Part shown: positions 41,804-50,021 of the stretch, piece after piece
Layout of the letters: each line of letters begins with the position of its first letter
How positions within the stretch are numbered: the first letter of the stretch is position 1
Origin: JBJXGV01 sp046160485
GTDB taxonomy: Bacteria > Orphanbacterota > Orphanbacteria > JBJXGV01
Length of the DNA: 64,000 bases
Assembly (NCBI GenBank): GCA_046160485.1
Contig: JBJXGV010000002.1
Location: 186,001-250,000, forward strand
Reading direction: 5' to 3'
Notes under the pieces: model-generated
What the model saw: only the letters and a program-made list of their open reading frames with translations
Databases searched by the model: none
Told to the model about the DNA's origin: nothing
Program-made: the position numbers and the translations under genes

Positions 41804-44338
41804 TCAGCGCTTGGGGCGCTGAAGGAAGATGTCGACGCGGCCGACGTTCTCTCCGGCGTCGGAATCCCAAGCGTGGGCGGCGACGAAGAAGTCGGTTAGT
41901 CCGTCGCCGTTTAAGTCGCCTGCCGACCCGCCTCGGGCGCCGTACCACGAGCCGGCCTTGCCGCCGCATCGAAACCAGATGCGCTGAAAGTCGCGCCGCG
42001 GCGAGCCGCGGAAGATGGACGCGGCTCCCTCGCGCGGTGCGGTCACCTGGTAGCGGATCGCGCCGGCGTAGAATTCGCCGCACCCGTCTCCGTCGAGGTC
42101 TCCCAGCGCACCGAGATTGCTCCCGAAGTTAGCGCCCGCGTTGTTCGACTCGACGAACGATGCGCCGTAGGGCAGGATGCCGCTCCTCGAACCGAAATAG
42201 ATTTCGACGACGCCTTCGCGCTCATCGCCGTTCGACGCCCATTCCGCTCCGACGAGCAGGTCGTCATAACCGTCGCCGTCGAGATCCCCGGCAATGGCGA
42301 CTTCTCCGGCTCCCGAGCCCGCCTGTTTGCCGGGAAGGACGACGGGAATGGAATCGAGGCCGGCGGAGGAGCCGAGGTAGACGAACGCCCCACCCGACCC
42401 GCGTCTTTCCGGCCCGAAACTCGCGAACTTCGCGCCGACCACGGCGTCGCGGAAGCCGTCGTTGTTCACGTCCCCGCTCATATCCGCGAAGATCCCGAAC
42501 TGTGAGGCTTCGGGGCCCAGACTCGTCCAAACCGGCTCCTTTGTGACGACGCCGTTCTGCGTTAGGTAGAGAAGCGCGCGTCCCGATTCCGACGCCGGCG
42601 TGCGGAAAAGCGGCTCGCCAACGAGCAGATCGTCGTCGCCGTCGTGATCGACATCGCCGGTGGCGAGTGCGCAGCCGAACAGCGAGGTGCTATCGCCACC
42701 CGTCAAGATCTGCGCGGGTACGGACGCCGGGCCATTTGCCGAACCTGGGTAGACGAGCACGCGTCGTCGATCGCCGATGACGATGTCCGCGAAGCCATCG
42801 AAGCTCAGATTCGTCCGTGGCGCGATCGCGGCTCCCATGGTCGCGCCGTCCGCCGTGCCGACCACCGTCCACGAAGGATTCGGTTCCAGTCCGTCCTTGC
42901 CCCCGCGGTACAAGTAGGCCTTCCCGCCATCCCTCACGCCTTCATCCGAAAACGGAGCGCCGACGAGCAGGTCGTCGAACCCGTCCTGGTCGACGTCGCC
43001 CACGGCGGCGACGGCGAAACCGAACATATCTTCGGCGTGCTCACCGATCAGCGTCAGCGTCGGGTTGTCCGCGAAGGGCGCGGAAAATGCTGCCGGAGAT
43101 GCGCGTCGTGCTGTGATCTGTTGCCAGCCGAGAGCGAGCGCGATCACGACGAGGCTCGCGGCGACGAGAAGCGCCGTGCGCGCGTGTTTCCGCGGTGCGG
43201 CGGGAGTCTCCGTCCTTCCGGCCTCGACCGCGGCCCCGAGTGAGCGCAAGAGCGAGCGCTCAACCTCCGCGGGAGTCGCGAAGCGGTTCTGCGGATCGGG
43301 GGAGAGGATGCGATCGAGGACGTGCGCGAAGTCCTCGGGCAAGTCCGGGCGTAGCTCGCGCGCGTGTTTGACGGAGCCGCGCTCGTGGCGCGCGCGCAGC
43401 TCCGCGAGGCTTCCGGCTTCGACTGGAAACGATCCGGTGATAAGAGAGAACAGGACGACGCCCAGCGAGTACACATCCGACCGCGCGCTCGGCTCGGCGC
43501 CGCGGAGAACCTCCGGCGCCATGAACATCGGGGTGCCCGAGAGGGATCGTTGCGATCCGGTCCCGTCTGCGGCAGCGGTCTCGCGACCGAGGCCGAAGTC
43601 CATCAGAACGATGCGGCCGCCCTCGGCCCGCATCACGTTCGACAGCTTGACGTCTTGGTGGATCGTCCCCGTCGCGTGGACGGCGGAGAGTGCGCGGCAG
43701 AGATCGATCCCGATCAGCGCGGTTTCTCGCGCGCCGAGCGTGCCGCGCGCCCGAAGGACCCGATCGAGCGTCTCGCCTTCGAGAAACTCCATCCAGATGC
43801 CCACGCGGCCGTCGATGCGATCGGCGCCGTGCACCAGCACGACGTTCGGATGGCGGGCTTTGGCCATGAGGCGCGCCTCGCGCACGCGTTCATCCGTCGC
43901 ACCCGAGCCGTCGCGCGCGATCAGCTTGAGTGCGACAACGCGATCGAGCCGCGTGTCGCGCGCACGGAAGACTTCTCCGAACGCGCCGCCGCCGACGCGC
44001 TCCATCACTTCGAGATGGCCCCAGCGCGAGCCGGGATGAAGCGCGGACTCGCGCGCGGCAGACGACGAGGGGACGAGGCGAGGCTCGGACGCTCCATCGG
44101 ATTCATCGTTATAGCCCGTGACGCTTCTTGCCAGCGAGATGCTCGCCGACATGTCTTCGTTCTCCGCGCTCGGCGGCACGGCGCGGTAGAACCCGCCCAT
44201 CGCCGCGATGAGCCGAAGCTGCCGGATCGCTGCGCGTTGATTCTCGTCCGCGGCGGCGCGTTCCTCGGCGTCCCAGTCGATCGACCGGTCCATCGCCAGC
44301 CGCGCGGCGAGTTGGCGCAGATGATCGCGCTTAGGCAT
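41804..44338 (-). CDS. Membrane Ser/Thr kinase with periplasmic FG-GAP propeller repeats
   Basis: 844 residues. Residues 1-50 contain SIDWDAEERAAADENQR, a motif shared with the kinase at 53473. Residues 108-365 form a protein kinase: GGGAFGEVF loop, Lys138, a catalytic loop with His-Gln-Asp (227-229) in place of His-Arg-Asp, Asn234, DFG at 247-249 and MAPEV at 273. One membrane helix lies at about 388-405. Residues 425-844 are seven FG-GAP calcium-binding repeats (DVDQDGFDDLLVGAPFSDEG and similar), predicting a periplasmic beta-propeller sensor. The 8-base overlap with the ECF sigma gene upstream predicts co-expression and that the sigma factor or its regulator is the phosphorylation target. 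Confidence 0.88.
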   Translation of the reverse strand: MPKRDHLRQLAARLAMDRSIDWDAEERAAADENQRAAIRQLRLIAAMGGFYRAVPPSAENEDMSASISLARSVTGYNDESDGASEPRLVPSSSAARESALHPGSRWGHLEVMERVGGGAFGEVFRARDTRLDRVVALKLIARDGSGATDERVREARLMAKARHPNVVLVHGADRIDGRVGIWMEFLEGETLDRVLRARGTLGARETALIGIDLCRALSAVHATGTIHQDVKLSNVMRAEGGRIVLMDFGLGRETAAADGTGSQRSLSGTPMFMAPEVLRGAEPSARSDVYSLGVVLFSLITGSFPVEAGSLAELRARHERGSVKHARELRPDLPEDFAHVLDRILSPDPQNRFATPAEVERSLLRSLGAAVEAGRTETPAAPRKHARTALLVAASLVVIALALGWQQITARRASPAAFSAPFADNPTLTLIGEHAEDMFGFAVAAVGDVDQDGFDDLLVGAPFSDEGVRDGGKAYLYRGGKDGLEPNPSWTVVGTADGATMGAAIAPRTNLSFDGFADIVIGDRRRVLVYPGSANGPASVPAQILTGGDSTSLFGCALATGDVDHDGDDDLLVGEPLFRTPASESGRALLYLTQNGVVTKEPVWTSLGPEASQFGIFADMSGDVNNDGFRDAVVGAKFASFGPERRGSGGAFVYLGSSAGLDSIPVVLPGKQAGSGAGEVAIAGDLDGDGYDDLLVGAEWASNGDEREGVVEIYFGSRSGILPYGASFVESNNAGANFGSNLGALGDLDGDGCGEFYAGAIRYQVTAPREGAASIFRGSPRRDFQRIWFRCGGKAGSWYGARGGSAGDLNGDGLTDFFVAAHAWDSDAGENVGRVDIFLQRPKR

Positions 44339-44954
44339 TGCGGTGCATCTCCCGCGCGAGTCTGGCGAGCGCTCGCGAGACGGCCATGCGCGCCGCCGTG
44401 ATCGTCGGCTTGCCGAGTGCGCTCGCGATCTGCTCGTACGGCAGGTCGAGCTCGATCTTCAGGTGAACTGCGTCGCGATCCTCGGGGCGGAGCCGCTCGA
44501 GGGCGCGCTCGAAGCGGTCGATCGCCTCGCGGCCGATCGCGGTGTCGAGCGCGGATGGGCCGGGCTCGACGATCGCGCTGTCCAGCTCGACTGCCTGACC
44601 GCGCCGGCGCGCGCGGACCGCGAGCGTGCGAATCCGGTTCACGATCGCCGTTCGCAAATACGCGAGGAGCGCCCCGTCGTGCTTCGGCTCGAAATCCTCG
44701 AGCCGCCCCAGCGCGGCGATCATCGCCTCTTGGACGAGATCGCCCGTCTCGTACAGGTCGCGGGCGTGCGCGGGCAGCCGGCCGCGCGCCCAGCGCTCGA
44801 GCCGCGGCAAGTATCGGCGCACGATCTCGTCGCGAGCGTCGGCGTCTCCCTCTTGCATGCGAGCAAGAAGGACGAGCGACGGAAGCACCGAGGTAGGCCC
44901 GTTCGGAGACGCGGGACGGGAGTGCTTCGGCTCGGGCTGGAACGATTGAGTCAT
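44331..44954 (-). CDS. ECF-type sigma-70 family factor (kinase-linked)
   Basis: About 207 residues. Region 2: RMQEGDADARDEIVRRYLP, RLPAHARDLYETGDLVQEAM; then AYLRTAIVNRIRTLAVRARR. Region 4: LRPEDRDAVHLKIELDLPYE, ASALGKPTITAARMAVSRAL. It overlaps the kinase gene by 8 bases. The closest match in the window is the sigma factor at 55319-55927 (same ARGRLPA, LVQE, DRD/ERE..V..KIE....YE pattern), which is also followed by a kinase, so the pairs are paralogous. The start could be ATG 44954 or GTG 44963; neither has a clean Shine-Dalgarno. Control is probably through phosphorylation by the linked kinase. Confidence 0.85.
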   Translation of the reverse strand: MTQSFQPEPKHSRPASPNGPTSVLPSLVLLARMQEGDADARDEIVRRYLPRLERWARGRLPAHARDLYETGDLVQEAMIAALGRLEDFEPKHDGALLAYLRTAIVNRIRTLAVRARRRGQAVELDSAIVEPGPSALDTAIGREAIDRFERALERLRPEDRDAVHLKIELDLPYEQIASALGKPTITAARMAVSRALARLAREMHRNA

Positions 44955-45001
44955 GGCCTTCACGGCGGAAGGGCGCCGGAGGGCGCAGCGCCACGCGGCG
45001 C

Positions 45002-45007
45002 ATTGTA
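45002..45007 (-). promoter_or_regulatory. Possible extended -10 of the sigma/kinase operon
   Basis: Minus strand TGATACAAT is an extended -10 giving a leader of roughly 35-40 bases before the sigma gene start. No good -35 is seen. Confidence 0.4.
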
Positions 45008-45053
45008 TCAGAACGCGTGGAAGATAAGCCGCCGCCGGTTCGTGGCGCGCCGA

Positions 45054-46478
45054 TCAATCGCGGATCAATACTGTCCCCGTCGGAGCGACGACCATCATCG
45101 CCCGGTTGAACACGCGCCCCGCGCCGACGGGGTACGTCCCCGTCACGACGGAGACGATGCCTCCTGTCGGCACGGTGTCCGTTCCTTCGACGAGCGTGTT
45201 GTAGGGCCGGAAGATCGTGCCGTCCTCGACGACGGGCAGCGGGTGGCCGACATCGACGAATCGAACACTCGTTCCAGTGAGATTGCGCAGCGCCGTCTCG
45301 AGCGCGTCGACCTCGAACGATGTGCCGCCGTTGCTGCCGCCGCCGAAGCAGCCGCCGTTCGTGTGAACGCCGATGGCGAGACCGTTCGCCTCCCAGAGGA
45401 TCGGGCTTCCCGAGTTGCCGCCCTCCGTGTCGACCGCATGCTGAACCCAAATGTCGGCGCCGCTCGTCATCTCGCCGACGTAGTTGCCGGTCATCGTCTG
45501 GTTCGTTTGACTCTGCTGGTTGAACGGCGGCGGATTGCCGGCTGGGAGCGAGTCGACGCCGAATCCCGTCACGCGCATCGTCGCGCCCGCGGCTGGCGTC
45601 TCGCGCGTCATGCGAAACGGAAAGCCGTACTGCTCGTGGGCGAGAAGGCCGCTCTGCGAGTTTGCGCCCGTCGTGAACACGGCCCAATCCTTCCCGAAGC
45701 CCTGCCCCGAGCCGTCGAAGCGCCACGCTACCGTCGAGTTGTTCACCGGGAACTGATCCGCGATCGGCGGATTCGTGATGGTGCCGCTCGTGTCCGACAG
45801 CGGCACGTTGAATTGCACGACGGTGAGCGTGTCGAGAATGCCGTCGGGGAGCATCGACCCGCCGCCGTCGGGATCGAGGTCGACGCAGTGGCCGGCCGTG
45901 AGGAACGCGCCGCTTGTCACGCGCCACGCGGTGCACGCGATCGGCATCACGCGCCCGATGCGATTGTCGTTCGACGCGACGCGGTTATCCGCGCCGCCGC
46001 AGATGTCTTTCGACACACCCGCGGATTCGTCGATGACGATCGGCGCGCGCGCACGCTCGCCCACGACGACGCGATCGATTTCGATGAAGGCTCCGCGATC
46101 CTCCGGCGCCACGTGCAGCGCGATCTCCAACGCATTGCCGTTGAAGTAGCCGCTGTGTGATCGCCACGTTTTCATCGAGCGCGCGTCGAGCGTCTGCACG
46201 TCGCCGTCGCGCAGCGAGCGGATCGACACCCAGCTTCCGCGGCCCAACTCGTGCGACGCGAAGATCACCTGCATCCACCGTGCGTCGTCGATGCGAAGCG
46301 TGTGCTGAAACGCGCGCAAGACGTCGGTCGCGGCGCCGTCGTGCGCGCCCGACGAGAGCGCGTACGCCTCGATACGGAACGGCACCTCGGCCGTCTGCGC
46401 GCGCGCCGGCGTTCCGAAGTGATGTGCCAACGCTGCAAGGCTTGCGACAATCGCCAGCGCTCGTCTGATCGAATTCAT
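45054..46478 (-). CDS. Secreted trypsin-like serine protease with C-terminal beta-helix-like stub
   Basis: 474 residues, signal peptide to about residue 28. Residues 30-145 are a beta-rich N-terminal domain of unknown type. Residues 155-410 form a chymotrypsin-fold (S1-like) domain with an intact triad: His197 in TAGHC, Asp264 in KDWAVF, Ser356 in GGNSGSP. The last 56 residues (FRPYNTLVEGTDTVPTGGIV, VVTGTYPVGAG, ending TGTVLIRD) match the C-terminal module of the metalloproteases in this window. AAGGAG lies 8 bases before ATG. It follows the M43-like metalloprotease gene after 28 bases, so two proteases of different class sit in one cassette. Confidence 0.85.
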   Translation of the reverse strand: MNSIRRALAIVASLAALAHHFGTPARAQTAEVPFRIEAYALSSGAHDGAATDVLRAFQHTLRIDDARWMQVIFASHELGRGSWVSIRSLRDGDVQTLDARSMKTWRSHSGYFNGNALEIALHVAPEDRGAFIEIDRVVVGERARAPIVIDESAGVSKDICGGADNRVASNDNRIGRVMPIACTAWRVTSGAFLTAGHCVDLDPDGGGSMLPDGILDTLTVVQFNVPLSDTSGTITNPPIADQFPVNNSTVAWRFDGSGQGFGKDWAVFTTGANSQSGLLAHEQYGFPFRMTRETPAAGATMRVTGFGVDSLPAGNPPPFNQQSQTNQTMTGNYVGEMTSGADIWVQHAVDTEGGNSGSPILWEANGLAIGVHTNGGCFGGGSNGGTSFEVDALETALRNLTGTSVRFVDVGHPLPVVEDGTIFRPYNTLVEGTDTVPTGGIVSVVTGTYPVGAGRVFNRAMMVVAPTGTVLIRD

Positions 46479-46506
46479 CCCCCGAACTCCTTGTAGCGGC
46501 GTGATG

Positions 46507-47736
46507 CTACCGCGTGATGGTCACGCCGCCCGGCCCCGCGAGCGTGAGCGGCTTGTTCAGCGTGATCAAACTTCCTCCCATATTCAGGTTGCCGTTCTGC
46601 AGATAGAGAACACTCGCGTTCGGGGCCGCGTTGTAGCCTTCGAGGAACGTGTTGTACGGGCTTGCGCCCCGCCCATCCTCGAGCCCGATATGGCTCGGAT
46701 CGATCCAGATCATCTCGCCGGAGACACACGGCTCGCTCGTGAGCGTGGGCACCGCACCCGCGCAGCTCGTCGGGCTCATCTTGTAGCGCTCGGTCTCGTC
46801 GGCGGAAATGCAGGTCTCGTACTCGGAGACCGGAAGCCGTCCCGTGGCCGCGTTGTCGACGAGCGTTGCCCAGTCGTTCCTGTCGAAGAGTATGCCGCGC
46901 GTGCCATTCGCCATGCACCACGGCCGGCCGTCGAGATCCTTCGCGACGTAACCGCTCTCCGTCGTGCTGTCGCAGTCCCAGTCGACCGAACGAATCCCGA
47001 GGCCTTCGACCTCCTCGAGGAAGTTTTCGCTCAGGCCGGGCATCCGGCCGTTCGAATAGTCGAGGTCCTTCAGGAGCGCCGTGTTGTCGATCAGGTCGAG
47101 GCAGAGCATCTGCGAGCGCACGCCGGTGAGCTGGTACTGATAGCTCATGATGCTCGCGTAGTTCGGGCTGAAATCCCCGGCGGCCGAGTCCGCGCCGCCG
47201 TAGTGCCGGAGCCCGAGATTGTGTCCCAGTTCGTGCGCGAATGTCGCCGCGCGATCGAACGGCGTGCCGATCTGCCCGGTTGCCGTTCCGAGCGTCACGA
47301 TGAAGTCGTCGCCGCCCGTCTCGCCGCGCCCTGAGCTCGTGCTCACCACGGCCCCGTTCGAGTACTGATGGCCGAAGATGCAGTAGTGCCACCCGCCCCC
47401 AGCGCGGTCGAAATACGTCGTCTTAAGAGAGCGGAACGAGTTCACGCCGCTCCACGTGAAGAAGAAACCCGGCACAAGGCTGTCGGCAATCGATGTGATG
47501 TGGGGGATCGCCTCGTCGAGCACGTAGTTGAGCGTGATGCCGTGGCACGCGAACATCTGAGCGACCGCTTGCATTTCGGCGACGCTCGGTTGGTGATTGT
47601 GCGACCCGTCCGACATCCAGTCGATTTCGACGTTGATCGTGGTCGGCTGCGCGGCGACCGGCGAGTACTGCGCACAGACGAAGCCTCCGGCGAGGAGAAT
47701 GCCGAGGATGAACGTATGCAAGCGACCCGACTTCAT
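46507..47736 (-). CDS. Secreted zinc metalloprotease (M43-like) with C-terminal beta-helix-like stub
   Basis: 409 residues; signal peptide to about residue 30. The catalytic domain has GGGWHYCIFGHQYSNG near residue 115, a complete metzincin zinc site HELGHNLGLRH (His168, Glu169, His172, His178) and Met-turn ASIMSYQYQL at Met197. A cysteine-containing linker leads to the terminal 53 residues (ASPYNTFLEGYNAAPNASV, LNKPLTLAGPGGVTITR), which closely resemble the opening of pectate-lyase-like beta-helices. AAAGGAG precedes ATG 47736; a GTG start at 47787 would remove the signal position. Paralogous to the gene at 57366-58679. Substrate unknown. Confidence 0.84.
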   Translation of the reverse strand: MKSGRLHTFILGILLAGGFVCAQYSPVAAQPTTINVEIDWMSDGSHNHQPSVAEMQAVAQMFACHGITLNYVLDEAIPHITSIADSLVPGFFFTWSGVNSFRSLKTTYFDRAGGGWHYCIFGHQYSNGAVVSTSSGRGETGGDDFIVTLGTATGQIGTPFDRAATFAHELGHNLGLRHYGGADSAAGDFSPNYASIMSYQYQLTGVRSQMLCLDLIDNTALLKDLDYSNGRMPGLSENFLEEVEGLGIRSVDWDCDSTTESGYVAKDLDGRPWCMANGTRGILFDRNDWATLVDNAATGRLPVSEYETCISADETERYKMSPTSCAGAVPTLTSEPCVSGEMIWIDPSHIGLEDGRGASPYNTFLEGYNAAPNASVLYLQNGNLNMGGSLITLNKPLTLAGPGGVTITR

Positions 47737-47783
47737 TCGAGCGCTCCTTTCCGCGGTTGTGCGGGATTCTTCATCGCGCGCGC

Positions 47784-49172
47784 TCACTGGAGATTCACGA
47801 GGACGAGTACGAGACCGCTGCCGGCGTCGAGCGCCGACATCGCCTTGCCGATCACCGCGCCGTTCGCGCGTCCGTGGTCGGTGGCGCGCATCGCCTCACC
47901 TTCCGTTGCCGACGTCGTGAGGAGATCGCCGGCGCGGATCGCGCCGTTCTCGGCGGAGCACTTCACGTAGACACGGCCCGTCATCGCGACCAGCGTCTCG
48001 CCGTCGAGGACGCCCTCCTGGCCAAGCCGAATCCCCGCATTCACTCCGCCCGCGCCGGAGACGACACCCGCCACCTTTCGGTCATAGGGCTCGCGCGAGG
48101 CTTTCACCTGCCCTGCGTTCACCTCATCGATGACGACGACCGTCCCCGGTTCATTCGCCCGATCTTCGGTCGTGTCGAAGCCCTCGACCAGGTCGGAGCC
48201 CCCTGTGATTTCGAGCGTGCCGACCTGCGCCTTGCCGATGGCCCGGAGCGCGACGCCGCCGGCTGCGGTGTTGGAGAAGAGCCCGCCGTACCCGAACTGA
48301 TTCAACGAGACGCCGCACACCCCGTTACTCGCCGTCGACTCGCCGCGAATGCCGCAGCCCCAGTAGCTGACCCCTTGGACCCCGTACGCATTCCCATTGA
48401 GCGCGTTGTTGATTCCGATCACGCCCGCCGTGTACGCGCCGGGGACGCCGGTGTATGTCCCCCGGACCGCGGCGCCGCTGCTCGCCTCCGCTTGGATGGC
48501 GTTCTCGCCGCTCGTCGTGGTCACCGTGTGAAGCCGCGCGGCCGGCGCCGCGGTACCGATGCCCACTCGTCCGCCGGGGGAGTTGAGGATGAGCGGAAGC
48601 GGGCTGAACGCGTCGTAGTTGAACGCGAAGATCAACCCGTATGAGCTGCTGCCCCCTTCGATGAAGACTCCCTTGCCCGCCGCGAACGGCGACGAACCGC
48701 CGAGAAAGCCGACGCCGCCGGTGGAGTAGGTGAGGTCCGAGCCATTCGAGATCCACTGGCTGCCTCCCGACCCGCCGTTCTCGGCGAAACCGGAGCGAAC
48801 AGCGTAGGGAACGGAGGTGATCTCCTGCCGCGGGGAGAGAATCGTATAGCTGCCGTCGCCCGCGCAGAGAACCGAGATCGTGAGCCACCGCGGGTTCCCG
48901 TTGAAGGCCGCGCCGAAGTCGAGCGGCACCGTGAAGAGCCCGTCGTCGATGGCGACGTCGACTAAGGTGACCGGGCCTCCGACGAGTGTCCCGCCGGTCT
49001 CGGCGTCCCACAGCGTGAAGGAAAGACTGCACGTCGTGCTCGCCGGAACATCGTTCTGATCGAGCCGGCCCTGGTACGTGAACTCCGTGCCGACCGCTGC
49101 GGCGTGTGCGGGAAATGCGGCGATCGCGAGCAAGAGAACGAGCGCCATGTTCTGTCGGGAAAAACACCTCAT
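47784..49172 (-). CDS. Secreted fibre-like protein, YQGQL family, paralog 2
   Basis: 462 residues, signal peptide to about residue 25 (LVLLLAIAAFPAHA). N-terminal domain: TEFTYQGRLDQNDVP, LDFGAAFNGNPRWLTI, SPRQEITSVPYAVRSG. Middle: GGSGGSQW, then glycine-rich repeats (GVIGINNALNGNAYGVQGVS, YWGCGIRGES). C-terminal module shared with the other three paralogs (GGSDLVEGFD, PYDRKVAGVVSGAGG, GETLVAMTGRVYVKCS, LVLVLVNLQ) but with EGEAMRA where the others have SGHAMRA. AGAGGAG precedes ATG by 8 bases. It lies between a FlgD-Ig gene and a metalloprotease gene, as in the other cassettes. Confidence 0.8.
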   Translation of the reverse strand: MRCFSRQNMALVLLLAIAAFPAHAAAVGTEFTYQGRLDQNDVPASTTCSLSFTLWDAETGGTLVGGPVTLVDVAIDDGLFTVPLDFGAAFNGNPRWLTISVLCAGDGSYTILSPRQEITSVPYAVRSGFAENGGSGGSQWISNGSDLTYSTGGVGFLGGSSPFAAGKGVFIEGGSSSYGLIFAFNYDAFSPLPLILNSPGGRVGIGTAAPAARLHTVTTTSGENAIQAEASSGAAVRGTYTGVPGAYTAGVIGINNALNGNAYGVQGVSYWGCGIRGESTASNGVCGVSLNQFGYGGLFSNTAAGGVALRAIGKAQVGTLEITGGSDLVEGFDTTEDRANEPGTVVVIDEVNAGQVKASREPYDRKVAGVVSGAGGVNAGIRLGQEGVLDGETLVAMTGRVYVKCSAENGAIRAGDLLTTSATEGEAMRATDHGRANGAVIGKAMSALDAGSGLVLVLVNLQ

Positions 49173-49196
49173 CGTCGTGACTCCTCTGATCGGGCT

Positions 49197-49784
49197 CTAG
49201 CGGGTGAGAACAACTTTTCGCGTGGCAACGTTCGAGCCGGATTCGAGGCGGAGGACGTAGACGCCCTGCGCGACCTCACCGCCGCGGTCATCGCGGCCTT
49301 CCCAAGAGACGGCATGCCGCCCGGCGGCGATCGGACCGTCGAGGAGCGTTCGCACGAGTGCGCCGCTGACGTTGTAGACGCTCACACTCGCGCTCGCGCT
49401 CTGCGGGAGATCGAACGCGATCGTCGTCTGGCGTTGGAACGGGTTCGGCGCGCCGGGATGAAGCTGGAACGCGACCGGAGCGGAGGACCCGCCGTCGCGC
49501 GGGCCGCCGACCGCGGTCACGCTCGCGGGGCCCGATGCCCAAAAGCCGCCGAGCAGTTTGTACGCGCCGCCTGTGTGCGTGCCGGCGTCGGGCTGTCCGA
49601 TCGTGCCGCCCAGCGCGTACGCGCTGCCACTCGAAGCGCCGCCCCCGCTCGCGATGACATTCCACGAGAGATCGTAGGCGCCCCCGCTCTGCGCGCGTGC
49701 CTTCAACGCGACGGAAACCGCGGCGGACGCGGCGAGGCCGATGCTCACCGCTGCCGTTAGGCCGAACCTTGTGGATCTCCGCAT
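49197..49784 (-). CDS. Small secreted FlgD-Ig/type IX-like sorting-domain protein, paralog 2
   Basis: 195 residues. Signal peptide to about residue 32 (VSVALKARA). N-terminal SGGAYDLSWNVIASGGG, ALGGTIGQPDAGTHTGGAY and KLLGGFWASG units as in the paralogs at 41105 and 62663. C-terminal FlgD-Ig domain: HPGAPNPFQRQTTIAFDLP, VYNVSGALVRTLLD, VAQGVYVLRLESG, KVVLTR. AAAGGAGG lies 4 bases before ATG 49784; the longer open frame upstream has no signal peptide. First gene of the second cassette, divergent from the TPR-CHAT gene across a 237-base gap that shows a possible TACAAT at 49993 for the rightward gene. Confidence 0.82.
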   Translation of the reverse strand: MRRSTRFGLTAAVSIGLAASAAVSVALKARAQSGGAYDLSWNVIASGGGASSGSAYALGGTIGQPDAGTHTGGAYKLLGGFWASGPASVTAVGGPRDGGSSAPVAFQLHPGAPNPFQRQTTIAFDLPQSASASVSVYNVSGALVRTLLDGPIAAGRHAVSWEGRDDRGGEVAQGVYVLRLESGSNVATRKVVLTR

Positions 49785-50021
49785 GGTGCCTCCTTTTGTG
49801 AGTGGCGGTCGGTCGGACACGTCGCGAGGCCCAAGTGATTCGCGCCCCGGTCGGATCGCCGGCTCTCGTCCCCTTGCCGCTGTTGACGACGGAACGGGCG
49901 GCGGTGCACAACCCGCGACAAGAAAAGATCGCCGCGGCTCCGCGTGGTCATGTGGCGGGCACACGATGGGCGAAAAACCTCGCGCGCTCGTTTACAATGA
50001 AGCCCCCCAGGGAGGACGAAA

